This document shows, piece after piece, positions 31,805-40,945 of a stretch of 64,000 bases of DNA. Under the pieces are notes generated by a model. The model did not search any database, was not told where the DNA came from, and saw only the letters and a program-made list of their open reading frames with translations. Position 1 is the first letter of the stretch, and every line of letters begins with the position of its first letter. A program made the position numbers and the translations under genes. The DNA comes from JAKQHY01 sp034429475 (GTDB lineage Bacteria > Chloroflexota > Anaerolineae > B4-G1 > SLSP01), in the NCBI GenBank assembly GCA_034429475.1, contig DAOUGD010000110.1, positions 8,427 to 72,426 of the forward strand, written 5' to 3'.

Positions 31805-33457
31805 TCAAGGTTTCCCTGTCAGCATAGCGTTGCCTGCGTCGCGGCGATGCACCATGACGTCGGTGGTCAGCGCCATCGCGGCGGTGCTGATCGCGCTGTG
31901 GACGACGGCTTCCAACACGGCGGCCGCGTCGAAAATGCCGGCGTCGGCCATGGCGACAAGGCGCCCGGCGCGCACGTCGTAGCCGTAGCCCGGCCCGGCG
32001 GCCTCGATTTCGGCGAGGATCGCGCCGGGTTCGAGAGCGGCGTTGTGCAGCAGGGTGCGCAGCGGCGCGTCGAGGGCGCTGCGCAGGATGTGCCCGGCGG
32101 CGCGGGCTTCCGGTTCGGCGGTGCCGGCAAAGTGGGCGCGCAAGCTCTCCCGGCAGGCGATGAGGGCCACGCCGCCGCCCGGCACGACGCCGTCGCGCAG
32201 CGCGCCGCGCATTGCGTCGGCAGTGCGCTGGGCAACTTCTTTGATGAAGTCCTGTTCGGGTTTGGTCAGCCCGGGGAGCCACAGGGTGGCCGAGCCGCCC
32301 ATCAATTTGCCGATGCGCTCTTGAAGTTTGGTCCGCTCGCTTGCCTCGGCGCGCGCAAACCGGGCGCGCAGGTCGCTGATGTGCTGCCGCAGGGCGCGGG
32401 GATCGCCTTTGCCGCCCACGATGCTGACGAACTCGCGATCTACCCAGGCGCGGCGGGCGCGTCCGAGGTGCTCCGGGCGGAGGTGGCGCGGGGTGTCGCC
32501 AGCCGCTTTGAACAACGGGCGTCCCCCGGTCAACACGGCGATGTCCGTCAGCGCCGTGTGCTGATCGTCCGCCATAGCGCCGGGCGTTTTCGCGCCGACG
32601 ACTTCCAGTTTGAGGCGGCCTTTTTCGCGGTTGAGGGCCAGCAAAGCCAGCACGGGGTCGGATAGTTTGCTGGCGATGACGAGCAGCTTTTCAAATCCGG
32701 CGTTGACGGCGGTGATCAGCAGCGGCACCATGTCGTAGGGGTCTTCAATGGCGAGATCGGTGGCGATCACGGCCAGGTTTTCCAGGTCGGCGCGCTGTTG
32801 CTGGGGGTTGTTGATCATCGCGCGCGCGAGCAGCGCGCTGTCCCAATACATCCCCTCGACGTATTCGCGCTCCAGTTCGCGCCCGTTCGCGCTGCGCAAT
32901 TCCAGCCGGCCGTACGCGCCGATGGTGTCGAAGATTTCGCCCAGCATTTTTGCCAGCGGCTCGTCGTAGCAAATGGTATAGGCCAGGCGGGTCAGGGCGT
33001 CTTTCCCTTCCAGGTGACGGCGCAGCGTCGCCAACTCCGCCAGGATGACGCGCAGCCCCTCTTCGAGGTAGCCGCGCAGCCGCATCGCGTTGCCGCCCGC
33101 CGTCAGATAGCGGACGCCTTCGCGGTAGATGGCCTGGAAGAGCACGGCCGCGGTCGCCGTTCCATCGCCGACTTCCTCCTGCATCTGCCACAACATGTGA
33201 CGGAGCAGCATCGCGCCCACGTCCTGGTCGCGGCCTTTGATTTCGATGATGCGCCGGGCAATTGTGCCGCCGCTGTCCAGCAATTCGGGCAATCGGCTGC
33301 TGTTGAGGCTGGTATCGTAGAGCGTGAGGCGCGGGAGCGGGCCTAACGTCGGCGCAATGGCGTTGACGAGTTGATCAATGCCCTGCTGCCATGCCTGCGC
33401 TACTGCGGGTTGAAAAACGATGCCGGGTGGTTGCCATGCGGGTTTCTTTTTTGCCAT
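31805..33457 (-). CDS. Divergent GroEL-like (Cpn60) chaperonin
   Basis: 550 residues, the length of GroEL. Nucleotide motifs are kept: GDGTATAAVL (GroEL has GDGTTTATV; the Asp corresponds to D87) and DGVVPGGGVALI with an upstream Asp (ADAMRGAL) at the D398 position. Elsewhere identity is low. The apical region differs strongly (EDPYDMVPLLITAVNAGFEKLLVIASKLSD) and the Gly-Met tail of housekeeping GroEL is missing; the end is NAMLTGKP. No groES is adjacent. It is probably a second, specialised chaperonin; ATP binding is likely, and ring formation or client range are unknown. GGAGGAA precedes the ATG. Confidence 0.8.
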   Translation of the reverse strand: MAKKKPAWQPPGIVFQPAVAQAWQQGIDQLVNAIAPTLGPLPRLTLYDTSLNSSRLPELLDSGGTIARRIIEIKGRDQDVGAMLLRHMLWQMQEEVGDGTATAAVLFQAIYREGVRYLTAGGNAMRLRGYLEEGLRVILAELATLRRHLEGKDALTRLAYTICYDEPLAKMLGEIFDTIGAYGRLELRSANGRELEREYVEGMYWDSALLARAMINNPQQQRADLENLAVIATDLAIEDPYDMVPLLITAVNAGFEKLLVIASKLSDPVLALLALNREKGRLKLEVVGAKTPGAMADDQHTALTDIAVLTGGRPLFKAAGDTPRHLRPEHLGRARRAWVDREFVSIVGGKGDPRALRQHISDLRARFARAEASERTKLQERIGKLMGGSATLWLPGLTKPEQDFIKEVAQRTADAMRGALRDGVVPGGGVALIACRESLRAHFAGTAEPEARAAGHILRSALDAPLRTLLHNAALEPGAILAEIEAAGPGYGYDVRAGRLVAMADAGIFDAAAVLEAVVHSAISTAAMALTTDVMVHRRDAGNAMLTGKP

Positions 33458-33495
33458 GCGTGTGTCGTGTTCCTCCGAAAATAAGTCTCGTTTAT

Positions 33496-33582
33496 CCCGT
33501 CATTCTGAACGCTTTTTGTGAAGAATCTCTCTTCCACGAGAGGAGACCCTTCGCTCCACTTCGTTCCGCTCAGGGTGACGGG
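33496..33582. repeat. Dispersed palindromic element 'GTCATTCTGA ... CAGGGTGAC'
   Basis: Ends CCCGTCATTCTGAAC and CAGGGTGACGGG are imperfectly complementary, with GAAGAATCTC and GAGACCCTTCGC inside. A second, partial copy lies at 18374-18428. Confidence 0.75.
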
Positions 33583-33653
33583 CTAATTATGATAGATGAG
33601 ATTTCCATTTTCTGGATTGTACCACAGATTTGCTCGCACTCCCTGGTAATAAC

Positions 33654-33705
33654 CGGAACGCGGACATCTTGTCCGCATGGGTGCGGACGGGACGTCCGCG
33701 TTCCG
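33654..33705. repeat. Inverted repeat CGGAACGCGGAC
   Basis: CGGAACGCGGACATC and GACGTCCGCGTTCCG form the outer stem; TTGTCCGCA and TGCGGACGG form the inner one. A compact, nearly perfect 52-base hairpin. Confidence 0.8.
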
Positions 33706-33724
33706 TCGGTGCAAATATATCTGT

Positions 33725-33795
33725 ACGCAGATTTTCGCAGATTCACGCAGATTATTTTTTAAAAATCAGCGTTCATCTGTGTTTATCTGCGTCCC
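33725..33795. repeat. GCAGATT / ATCTGCG inverted repeat, second copy
   Basis: Same words and arrangement as 31730-31800. With the two preceding elements it fills the 353-base gap between the chaperonin and the glycosidase genes; I see no gene there. Confidence 0.8.
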
Positions 33796-33810
33796 ACATC
33801 TTTTTCTGGT

Positions 33811-36555
33811 TTATTCAGGAACACCTTTGATCTCTACAGAGCTGAAAGGTTTTTCTGATAACGGCAGACTGACCACATTCCAGCCGGTTTCCCCGGCGTG
33901 GAATGTGGCGGTGGATTGCCCGTTGAACTGTACTGTGTAATCCCCCGCTGGTAATCCCGCAATCCGCAATTCCGTGACGTGTACATCCCGCGTGCGATTT
34001 TCCAGCGTGAAGCGGATCGTCCGCCAGTCCTCGCTCACGGCGATGGGCCAACCTGCCGCAAAGCCGTCGCGTTCCAGGAGCAGGTGCAGCCGTCGTCCGC
34101 CCTGGATGGCGTGGAACCGCTGGCGCAGGCCGTCGTGGGGAATGACGCCGCTTTCAGTCAACTGCCCGCCGTAGACGATGCGCCCGAACAGTGGGTCATC
34201 CGTCAGGATCGTGGCGGCGGCGCGCAACGCGCCCGCGTAACCCAACTCGATCTCGCCATCGTAGAACCACGCGCCCCGGCGGTTGGGTTTGCGAATCCAC
34301 ATCGGGCCGTACTTTTCGGGCGTGATGGCCCAGCCGGACGCGCCGTCGTTCTCCGGGCCGGGATACCAATAGCCGTAGTGGGTCTCCGGCGTGCCGGTGT
34401 TCATCACGGCCCACGAACTCAGGATGGAGGCGTAGCCCAGCCGCAGGTACGGCGCGGGGTCGGCGGCGTAGTAGAGCGCGTAGTCCAAAATCGCCCAACC
34501 GCCCATCTGCGACATATAGCTCAGCGCGTAGGCCGATGATTGCCCGCCGCGATAGTCGCCGCCAAGCTGGTAGTAGGCCGGTTCCACCCAACCCCGCAGC
34601 GCGATGTTGGCCTGCAACTGCTTCTCCATAAACGCCGCGAAATCCGCCCGCTTGACCTCCGGGTGCGAGTACCACTTATCCTTGTATTTGTTGTACCACA
34701 GCTTCTCGTCCGGCCCCAGCTCGTGCTCCAACCCATATTTGGCGACGGCGTGCGAGGTCTCAAAGGCCGTCGTGTCGAAGGGATATTCCGAATCGAAGGG
34801 GTAGGGGTCGTCGTAGACGAAATACTTCACCTTCTTCTCCCACTCGCCCCGCAGCCAGTCCGCCTGCGCTTGCCGCCCTTCCGCTTCCAGCGCCTCGACG
34901 AGGTCCACAATGAGCAGTTCGTTGTACAGTCCCAGCGTGTAGCCCCAGTAGCCTTCCCCGCCCTGCGGCAAGTCGTCGGCGCCGCCCAGAACGAAGTACG
35001 CCCGCGCCGTCTCGAAGGCGCGCGTCAGGTAGCCGTTTTTGTCCAGGTAGTGCGTCAGCCCCGGATACAGGCTGGCGATCTGGTACATGTGGAAATAGAG
35101 CATGATGATGTGCGGGTAGTCGTAGCCGCGCCAGAGATGTTCCAACCCGCGTCCCTTTGAGCCGAACCCCTGTTCGTGATGGCGATTCTCGTACCAGTTC
35201 GGCACGCCGTAGATGAAGTAAGGGTACGGCATTTCCTGGTCGGTGCGTTGGAGCTTGCCCCAGACAAAGTTTTCGATGTAATACTCGACGGCGGCAATTT
35301 CCTCCGGCGCGGGGTGGTGGACGTTCTTGGCGGCGATGAAGGGGGCCTTCGGCAAGGCGGTGTCGTCACAGGCGAGGACGTAGCCCCACCAACCGTCGAA
35401 CCCGTCCGTGTTATCCGGGCCGCGCAGGACGGCTTCGCGCATGTCCCACACGGAGAACAACCCGTTGTACCACCTGGTGGGGTCGCGGTGCTGCTGCTTG
35501 TGGACGAGGAAGGCCGTCCGCTTGGCGATCAACGTCTCCAGCGGCTCGGTGACGAAGAATTCCAGCGGCATCGTCCGGCCCTCGCCGTACTGCACCGTCA
35601 GCAGATTCTCGCCGAGCCGCGCAAAGGTGACTTCGTAGACGTGCGTGTCGGGCTGCGGCTCGCCGAGGTACGTTACCTGGGTCTGAGCGGGGAATTCGGG
35701 CAAAAGGACGGCGTCGCGATGTTTCGTCCGCAGCGCGACGCGGGTGGGCAGGTCGCTCGGCACGGTCATGCCGGGGACAACCTGGACGTCGAACCCGCCT
35801 TCCGCGTACAGCACGTCGCGCACACCGTCGTAATCGGCGGCCCAGCGGAAGGTGAATCCATAGGTCACGTCGGCGCCGGGCGCGAGCGTGATGCTGGTGT
35901 GCGGCTGCCGCCACGTCCCGCGTGTCTCGCCGGCCCCGCTCACCGCCGAGTGGATGTAGGCCCAGTACGCCGCGCGCGCGATGCGGGTGGGATCATGCTC
36001 ATCGTGCTGTTCGTAGTATTCCAGCTTCGTCCCTGGCAGCGGCGTCATCACCAGGTACGGGCCGACGCCGTTGGGCCGCTCCCAGAAGATGAACGCGCCA
36101 TGTCCGCCGATGAAACTGTGCCGCGCCACGACGCGGGTGTAATTCGCCAGGTTGTCCTGGACGAATTGCCGGTTGAAGGGCAGCGGCAGCGCAATGTCGC
36201 CCAATTCGAGGGGGACATTGCCCGGATTGTGGAAGCGCAGCGTCCAGACCAGCCCGCCGTCCTGCAATACAAACTGCTCGGTCAGCTCAAAGTCGCGGAT
36301 GCCGCGCGGCAACTGACCGACGCCGGCGTAGTGGAACGTCCACGGGCCGCCGTCGGGCGTGTCCGTCGCGCGGATGTCGCCGGACCCAAACGCCGTCACT
36401 GCGCGCCACGCTTCTGCGCCCGCGCGCCGGTAGCGGATGACCACGTCGCCCAGCGTCTCGCCCGGCCAGAGGTAGTCGGTATCGAAGGCGTCGCCGTCCG
36501 CCTTCAGGCTCGTGATCCCGCCGCGATTCCAGTCCAAAAGAAACGTATGTATCAT
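33811..36555 (-). CDS. Large putative glycoside hydrolase ((alpha/alpha)6-barrel, DUF5695-like)
   Basis: 914 residues from the ATG at 36555 (AGGAG seven bases upstream). N-terminal beta-sandwich (about 1-330: LLDWNRGGITSLKADGDAFDTDYL, carbohydrate-type), then a helical catalytic region (about 370-770) with many aromatic and acidic residues (WYNGLFSVWDMREAVL, YPYFIYGVPNWYENRHHEQGFG, GYWGYTLGLYNELLIVDLVE, LSYMSQMGGWAILDYALYYA), then a C-terminal beta domain. I recall this layout from DUF5695 proteins but cannot search. No signal peptide, so it should act on imported oligosaccharides. It lies in the same direction as GH127 and the sugar ABC genes. Substrate unknown. Confidence 0.6.
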   Translation of the reverse strand: MIHTFLLDWNRGGITSLKADGDAFDTDYLWPGETLGDVVIRYRRAGAEAWRAVTAFGSGDIRATDTPDGGPWTFHYAGVGQLPRGIRDFELTEQFVLQDGGLVWTLRFHNPGNVPLELGDIALPLPFNRQFVQDNLANYTRVVARHSFIGGHGAFIFWERPNGVGPYLVMTPLPGTKLEYYEQHDEHDPTRIARAAYWAYIHSAVSGAGETRGTWRQPHTSITLAPGADVTYGFTFRWAADYDGVRDVLYAEGGFDVQVVPGMTVPSDLPTRVALRTKHRDAVLLPEFPAQTQVTYLGEPQPDTHVYEVTFARLGENLLTVQYGEGRTMPLEFFVTEPLETLIAKRTAFLVHKQQHRDPTRWYNGLFSVWDMREAVLRGPDNTDGFDGWWGYVLACDDTALPKAPFIAAKNVHHPAPEEIAAVEYYIENFVWGKLQRTDQEMPYPYFIYGVPNWYENRHHEQGFGSKGRGLEHLWRGYDYPHIIMLYFHMYQIASLYPGLTHYLDKNGYLTRAFETARAYFVLGGADDLPQGGEGYWGYTLGLYNELLIVDLVEALEAEGRQAQADWLRGEWEKKVKYFVYDDPYPFDSEYPFDTTAFETSHAVAKYGLEHELGPDEKLWYNKYKDKWYSHPEVKRADFAAFMEKQLQANIALRGWVEPAYYQLGGDYRGGQSSAYALSYMSQMGGWAILDYALYYAADPAPYLRLGYASILSSWAVMNTGTPETHYGYWYPGPENDGASGWAITPEKYGPMWIRKPNRRGAWFYDGEIELGYAGALRAAATILTDDPLFGRIVYGGQLTESGVIPHDGLRQRFHAIQGGRRLHLLLERDGFAAGWPIAVSEDWRTIRFTLENRTRDVHVTELRIAGLPAGDYTVQFNGQSTATFHAGETGWNVVSLPLSEKPFSSVEIKGVPE

Positions 36556-36578
36556 AGTCAACTCCTTCGCCTGTTTCA

Positions 36579-36660
36579 ACGCAAAGGCGCAAAGACGCAG
36601 AGACGCAGAGATTAATTTTAAAGAATTCTTTGCGCCTTTGCGTCTCTGCGCCTTTGCGTT
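36579..36660. repeat. GCAAAGRCGCAGAG inverted repeat
   Basis: AACGCAAAGGCGCAAAGACG on the left and CGTCTCTGCGCCTTTGCGTT on the right are complementary in words. It overlaps the end of the M24 gene. Confidence 0.8.
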
Positions 36661-38014
36661 AAAAATTTACATAGGCCAACATCGTCGCCTCATCGCGCAT
36701 CAGCGCCTCGACGGCGTCCAGTTCGAGCGGGGCGGCGGCGGTGAGGATTTCGATGCCGTTTTCGGTGACGACGACGGTGTCTTCCACGCGGATGTAGCGC
36801 TTCTCTTCGGGAATCCACATCTGCGGGTCCACGGCGAAGACCGTGCCCGACAGGAGTGGGCGGCGGAGGTAGTCGCCGTCGTCGTGAACGGACATCCCCA
36901 CCGGGTGCGAGAGGTGACCGCGAAACTCCAACGTGCGGCGCGCGCCCTCGCGGTGGCTCTCCTTCGAGAACGGCCAGCGTTCCCAGACGGGGCGCATCGC
37001 GGCGGCAGCCTCGTCCATCACCTGATCCGGCATGACGCCAGGGCGGAGCGTGGACAGCAGCACCTTGTGGTACTCGACGATGTAGCCGTACAGTTCGCGC
37101 TGCCAGGGCGCGTAGACGCCGTTGACCGGCCACATCCGCCCGATGTCGCTGGTGTAGTACCGGCACTCCGGCGCGACGTCCATCAGCACGAGGTCGCCAG
37201 CCTGCAAAGGGCAGTGGTTGAGGAAGTAGTGGACGTGCCAGATGTTCTCGCCGCCGCCGATGATGGGGCGATAGCCTTCGCCCTGCGCGCCGTTGACGGC
37301 GTAGATGTAGTTTGCCAGCGCGCCAAGCTGGCCTTCGACGACGCCGGGCCGTGTGACGCGCATCGCTTCGCGGACGGCCTGCGCGCAGAGCCGGCCCGCG
37401 CGCCGCATCACGGCGACTTCACGCGGGCTTTTGACCGAGCGCAGCTCATCAAGGATCGGCGTCAGGTCGCGCACTTCGACGCGGGGGAAGCGCGAGCGCA
37501 GGAGCGCGATGAGGCGCTGTTCTCGCGCGGGCTGCCCGTCCCAGGGATCGCGCGCGCCCATTTGGTTGGCCCAGAGCAGATCGTGGCGGGTCTCGGCGCG
37601 CAGTTCGGCGGGCGCGTGCGGCGTGTAGACCACTTGCGCCTCGGCCAGATGTTCGGAGAGCGCCTCGCGCGGGCAGACGGCATCCACGCCGGTGAGCGAC
37701 TTCACCAGGTCGGCGTCTTCCAATCCTGGCGGTGCGCCCTCGCCGAGTTGCGCCCGGCCCCGTTCGGGCAGATAGAGCGCGGCGGTGCGCGTCGCGCCGT
37801 TGAGCAAGAGGTACGCCTGGGGCGTCTCCAGGCCGCAGCAGTAGAAGAACTCGTTGGTCTGGCGGAAGACCACGTAGCCGCGCGGCGCGGGCGCGCTTTG
37901 CAGCAGGGCATACGCGCCGCCGATGGCGTCGAAGAGTTTTTCTCGCCGGGCGATAAACTCTTCCGCCGGAAAATCCGTTTGCCAACGAGAGCTGGATTGA
38001 TGGGGTAAAGTCAT
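36659..38014 (-). CDS. M24 family metallopeptidase (Xaa-Pro aminopeptidase-like)
   Basis: 451 residues. N-terminal creatinase-type domain (about 15-190) and C-terminal pita-bread domain. The metal ligands are visible: LVLMDVAPECRYYTSDIGR (two Asp), HPVGMSVHD (His), VDPQMWIP and RVEDTVVVTENG (the final Glu). Aminopeptidase P removes N-terminal residues before proline using two metals. The function is not obviously linked to sugars, although it lies in the middle of the carbohydrate cluster. AAAGGTGACACT precedes the ATG. Confidence 0.88.
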   Translation of the reverse strand: MTLPHQSSSRWQTDFPAEEFIARREKLFDAIGGAYALLQSAPAPRGYVVFRQTNEFFYCCGLETPQAYLLLNGATRTAALYLPERGRAQLGEGAPPGLEDADLVKSLTGVDAVCPREALSEHLAEAQVVYTPHAPAELRAETRHDLLWANQMGARDPWDGQPAREQRLIALLRSRFPRVEVRDLTPILDELRSVKSPREVAVMRRAGRLCAQAVREAMRVTRPGVVEGQLGALANYIYAVNGAQGEGYRPIIGGGENIWHVHYFLNHCPLQAGDLVLMDVAPECRYYTSDIGRMWPVNGVYAPWQRELYGYIVEYHKVLLSTLRPGVMPDQVMDEAAAAMRPVWERWPFSKESHREGARRTLEFRGHLSHPVGMSVHDDGDYLRRPLLSGTVFAVDPQMWIPEEKRYIRVEDTVVVTENGIEILTAAAPLELDAVEALMRDEATMLAYVNF

Positions 38015-38039
38015 AGTGTCACCTTTGGAATCGTTTTGG

Positions 38040-38110
38040 GTACGCAGATAAACGCAGATGAACGCTGATTTTTAAATGAATCTGCGTGCATCTGCGTCAA
38101 TCTGCGTCCC
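38040..38110. repeat. GCAGATNAAC / ATCTGCGT inverted repeat, third copy
   Basis: ACGCAGATAAACGCAGATG on the left and TCTGCGTNNA words on the right, around ACGCTGATTTTTAAAT. Confidence 0.75.
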
Positions 38111-38115
38111 ATGAC

Positions 38116-39918
38116 TTATTTTTGCCGGATGGGGAAGTAGAGGGTGTAGCGTTCGTCCTGGACTTCGTATAGGGGGACGAAGCGCAGGCCGCGTTCCTGG
38201 CCGCGCGCCCGGTAGGCCGGACGCCAGAACCACCACTCGCGCTCGTTGTGGGGCGTGAGGATCGTTTCAGGGTGATCCTTGTCGCCGACTAACGCCCGCT
38301 CTTCGTCGCACAGGCCCGCCAGGACGACGGGGCCGTCCATGAAGGCGACGGTGTCCGGCTCGTCGGGCATGGGGCTGCTCCACAGGCCCTTGGGGAACTC
38401 GACGCGCACCTTTTCGCTGCCCTGCCACGTCCGCCGGAGGGCTACGAAGCTGGACGGAGACGCCGGGATGGTCTGCGCTTCGCCATTAACCCAAACCCGC
38501 GCCTCGCCAACCGTCCACCACGGGACGCGCACCTGCAAGGCAAACGTCGCCGGGCGCTCGCTGCGAACGGCGAACTCGACCGACCAGCGGTTGGGCCGGT
38601 GCGTCTCGCCGTCCGGGGTGCGTGGGCCGGGCATGGAGGCTTCGGTGTCGAAGGTCTGCTTGACCGTCACCGGAGCTCCCTCCCATTGCCAGGCCAGTTC
38701 CGTGGGGATATATTGGCTGACCACCAGCCCGGCGTCGTTCTCGTAGTACGTGTGGTTGCCATAGATCGTGTGCGCCTGCACCAGCGAGCCGTGGCAGCAC
38801 CAGAAATCGTGCGTGGGCGTGCCCCACGTCTTGACCGAACCGGCCTCAAGGGGCAGGAAGTATGTCACCATGCCCGTTTCGGGGTTCTGCTGGGCCAGGA
38901 TGCCGTTGTAGAGGTTGCGCTCCCAGTAATCGGCGTAGGTCACGTCGCCCGTCCAGCGCAGCAGATAATCGGCGAGGCGCATCATGTTGTAGACGACGCA
39001 GTGCTCCTGGTTTTTGTCGCCGAGGCGGGCGGCGAACGCGAAGGGCGGATTCCAAACTTCGCCGGTGGTCTCGCTGCCGGTGCAGAAGACGCCCCGGTCG
39101 GTGACGGCGGAGCGCCAGTAGGCTTCGGCGATGTCGCGCCAGCGTTGGTCGCCGGTGACTTCGTAGGCGCGGGCAGCGCCGTGCGCTTCGGGGATGGTGG
39201 TGTTGGCGTGGCGGTTGGTCAACGGGTCTTCGCCGGCCAGGAGCCGCTCGAAGAGACGTGGGCGGTCGTAACGGTGTATTAACTCCAGGTGCTCCGCCTT
39301 GCCGGTCAGCCCGTAGAGGTCGGCCCACACTTCCAGCATCCCGCCGGTCTCCACATCCAGGATGTCGTCCAGTTCGTCGCGGGAGAACTGCGCCGTCCAG
39401 CGATAGAACCACTCGGCCCATTGGCTGAGCACGTCGAGGGCCTGTTCGTTCCCGGCGTAAGCCGCCATCTCGTAGAGGCCCATCAGGGTTTTGTGGACGG
39501 TGTATTGCGGCGCCCACACCGACTTGCCGTGGGCGATCCAGTCAAGATACTTCTCCGGGATCGAACCCGCCCATCCGCCGCCGTTTTCCTGCTGGCAGCG
39601 GGCCAACTCGGCGACGATGAAGTCGGCCTTCGCCTTCACCTGGGCGTCGCCGGTGTTGGCGTAAAGGCGCGCCGCCGCCGACAGCCAGTGGCCGAGGAAG
39701 TGCCCGCGCAACTGGCAGGTCGGAGCTTCCCAGCCCCAGTGGATGTCCTCCGGGCGATTGCGCGCGCTCCACAGACCGGCTTCGAGGTAATAGTTCTGGA
39801 GCAGGTTTTGATTTTGCAGGCTCATCACGTAGGCATAGTTCAATTCGGCGCGCTGTTGGAACAGGCTGGGCAGTAATTTGACGGTCCGCGCCGGAACCGG
39901 GCGAAAGATCGTTTGCAT
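38116..39918 (-). CDS. Glycoside hydrolase family 127 (beta-L-arabinofuranosidase-type)
   Basis: 600 residues, typical for GH127 (formerly DUF1680). (alpha/alpha)6 barrel to about residue 400 (YLEAGLWSARNRPEDIHWGWEAPTCQLRGHFLGHWLSA, KSVWAPQYTVHKTLMGL, NQEHCVVYNMMRLADYL), then beta domains. The catalytic region TPTHDFWCCHGSLVQ holds the cysteines used by GH127 as nucleophile and zinc ligands. Characterised members release L-arabinofuranose from beta-linked sugars. No signal peptide, so cytoplasmic action on imported oligosaccharides is expected. GGAGGAG precedes the ATG. It follows the sugar ABC permeases on the same strand. Confidence 0.88.
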   Translation of the reverse strand: MQTIFRPVPARTVKLLPSLFQQRAELNYAYVMSLQNQNLLQNYYLEAGLWSARNRPEDIHWGWEAPTCQLRGHFLGHWLSAAARLYANTGDAQVKAKADFIVAELARCQQENGGGWAGSIPEKYLDWIAHGKSVWAPQYTVHKTLMGLYEMAAYAGNEQALDVLSQWAEWFYRWTAQFSRDELDDILDVETGGMLEVWADLYGLTGKAEHLELIHRYDRPRLFERLLAGEDPLTNRHANTTIPEAHGAARAYEVTGDQRWRDIAEAYWRSAVTDRGVFCTGSETTGEVWNPPFAFAARLGDKNQEHCVVYNMMRLADYLLRWTGDVTYADYWERNLYNGILAQQNPETGMVTYFLPLEAGSVKTWGTPTHDFWCCHGSLVQAHTIYGNHTYYENDAGLVVSQYIPTELAWQWEGAPVTVKQTFDTEASMPGPRTPDGETHRPNRWSVEFAVRSERPATFALQVRVPWWTVGEARVWVNGEAQTIPASPSSFVALRRTWQGSEKVRVEFPKGLWSSPMPDEPDTVAFMDGPVVLAGLCDEERALVGDKDHPETILTPHNEREWWFWRPAYRARGQERGLRFVPLYEVQDERYTLYFPIRQK

Positions 39919-40000
39919 AGTGTCTCCTCCAGGAATAACAAGATTTACGGAATGATAGGATTAAAAAATCCGTTCAATGTTGGAAAGGCGAAAAAAATTG

Positions 40001-40029
40001 CATCTTTGCGTCTTTGCGCCTTTGCGTGA
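40001..40029. repeat. CTTTGCGTC word repeat
   Basis: Three CTTTGCG units before the permease stop; same word as 36630-36660. Confidence 0.6.
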
Positions 40030-40040
40030 AATTTTCGTCA

Positions 40041-40934
40041 TTAACCTTTGAGGCCGCTGACGGCGATGCCCTGGATGAAGTAGCGCTGGGCCAGGAAGTA
40101 GATGATGATGATGGGCATGATCATCATGGTCGAGGCGGCCATGAGCAAATCCCAGCGGGTGCGCCCCAGGAACGCACTACGGAAGGTCGCCAGGCCCAGG
40201 GCAACGGTGTATTTGTTAGGGTCTTTGGAGAGGTACAGCAGCGGCCCCATGTAGTCGTTCCACGTGCCGATGAAGGTGAAGACGGCCACCGTAGCCAGGG
40301 CCGGTTTCGCCAGGGGCATCATGATGCGCCAAAAGATGCCGAACTCGCTGCATCCGTCTATACGCGCCGCGTCGGTCAGCTCTTCCGGCAGGGTGCGGAA
40401 GAATTGGCGCAGAAGGAAGATGTTGAACGCGCCGCCGCCAAAAAACGCCGGGATAATCAGCGGGTAGTAGGTGTTGACCCAATGCAGACGGCTGAAGATC
40501 ACGAAGGTCGGGATCATCAGGACAATACCGGGCAACATCATTGTGGACAATAACACACCAAACCAGAAGTTCTTGCCCGGAAACTCGATGCGGGCGAAAC
40601 CGTAGGCGCATAATGATGCGGTGCCCACAATGGCAATCTCGTTGAGGATGAGGATCAGCGCCGTGTTGCGGAGGTAGGTGCCGAACGGCTTGGTCGTCCA
40701 GGCTTCGACGTAGTTCTGAAAACGCACCGGATTGGGAATCCACTGGGGCGGATAGCGGAAGATCGCCAGTTGTGTCTTGAGGGAGCTGGTGAGCAGCCAC
40801 AAGAAAGGCAGGATCATCACGGCTGCGCCGAATACCAGCAACGCCCAGATAAAGGCACGCCACAGGCGTTCGCCGATCAACTTTTTCCCTGGTTTGGATG
40901 CCGGAATGATGGAAACACTACTTTGCTCGGTCAT
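40041..40934 (-). CDS. Carbohydrate ABC permease, MalG type
   Basis: 297 residues, six predicted transmembrane helices. The EAA loop (DAARIDGCSEFGIFWRIMMPLAKPAL, about 190-215) marks a binding-protein-dependent importer. The C-terminus QRYFIQGIAVSGLKG is characteristic of MalG-type permeases (CUT1 family). It begins 11 bases after the partner permease and has AAGGGGAAG before the ATG. No ATPase gene is in this cluster; CUT1 systems often share a MsmK/UgpC-like ATPase encoded elsewhere. Confidence 0.95.
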   Translation of the reverse strand: MTEQSSVSIIPASKPGKKLIGERLWRAFIWALLVFGAAVMILPFLWLLTSSLKTQLAIFRYPPQWIPNPVRFQNYVEAWTTKPFGTYLRNTALILILNEIAIVGTASLCAYGFARIEFPGKNFWFGVLLSTMMLPGIVLMIPTFVIFSRLHWVNTYYPLIIPAFFGGGAFNIFLLRQFFRTLPEELTDAARIDGCSEFGIFWRIMMPLAKPALATVAVFTFIGTWNDYMGPLLYLSKDPNKYTVALGLATFRSAFLGRTRWDLLMAASTMMIMPIIIIYFLAQRYFIQGIAVSGLKG

Positions 40935-40945
40935 AATACTTCCCC

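Noticed and set aside
35176..38008. Two plus-strand frames of 479 and 498 residues opposite the glycosidase and M24 genes
   Set aside because: Both lie wholly over well-conserved minus-strand genes, and their compositions (Val/Arg/His-rich, no motifs) are typical of mirror frames.
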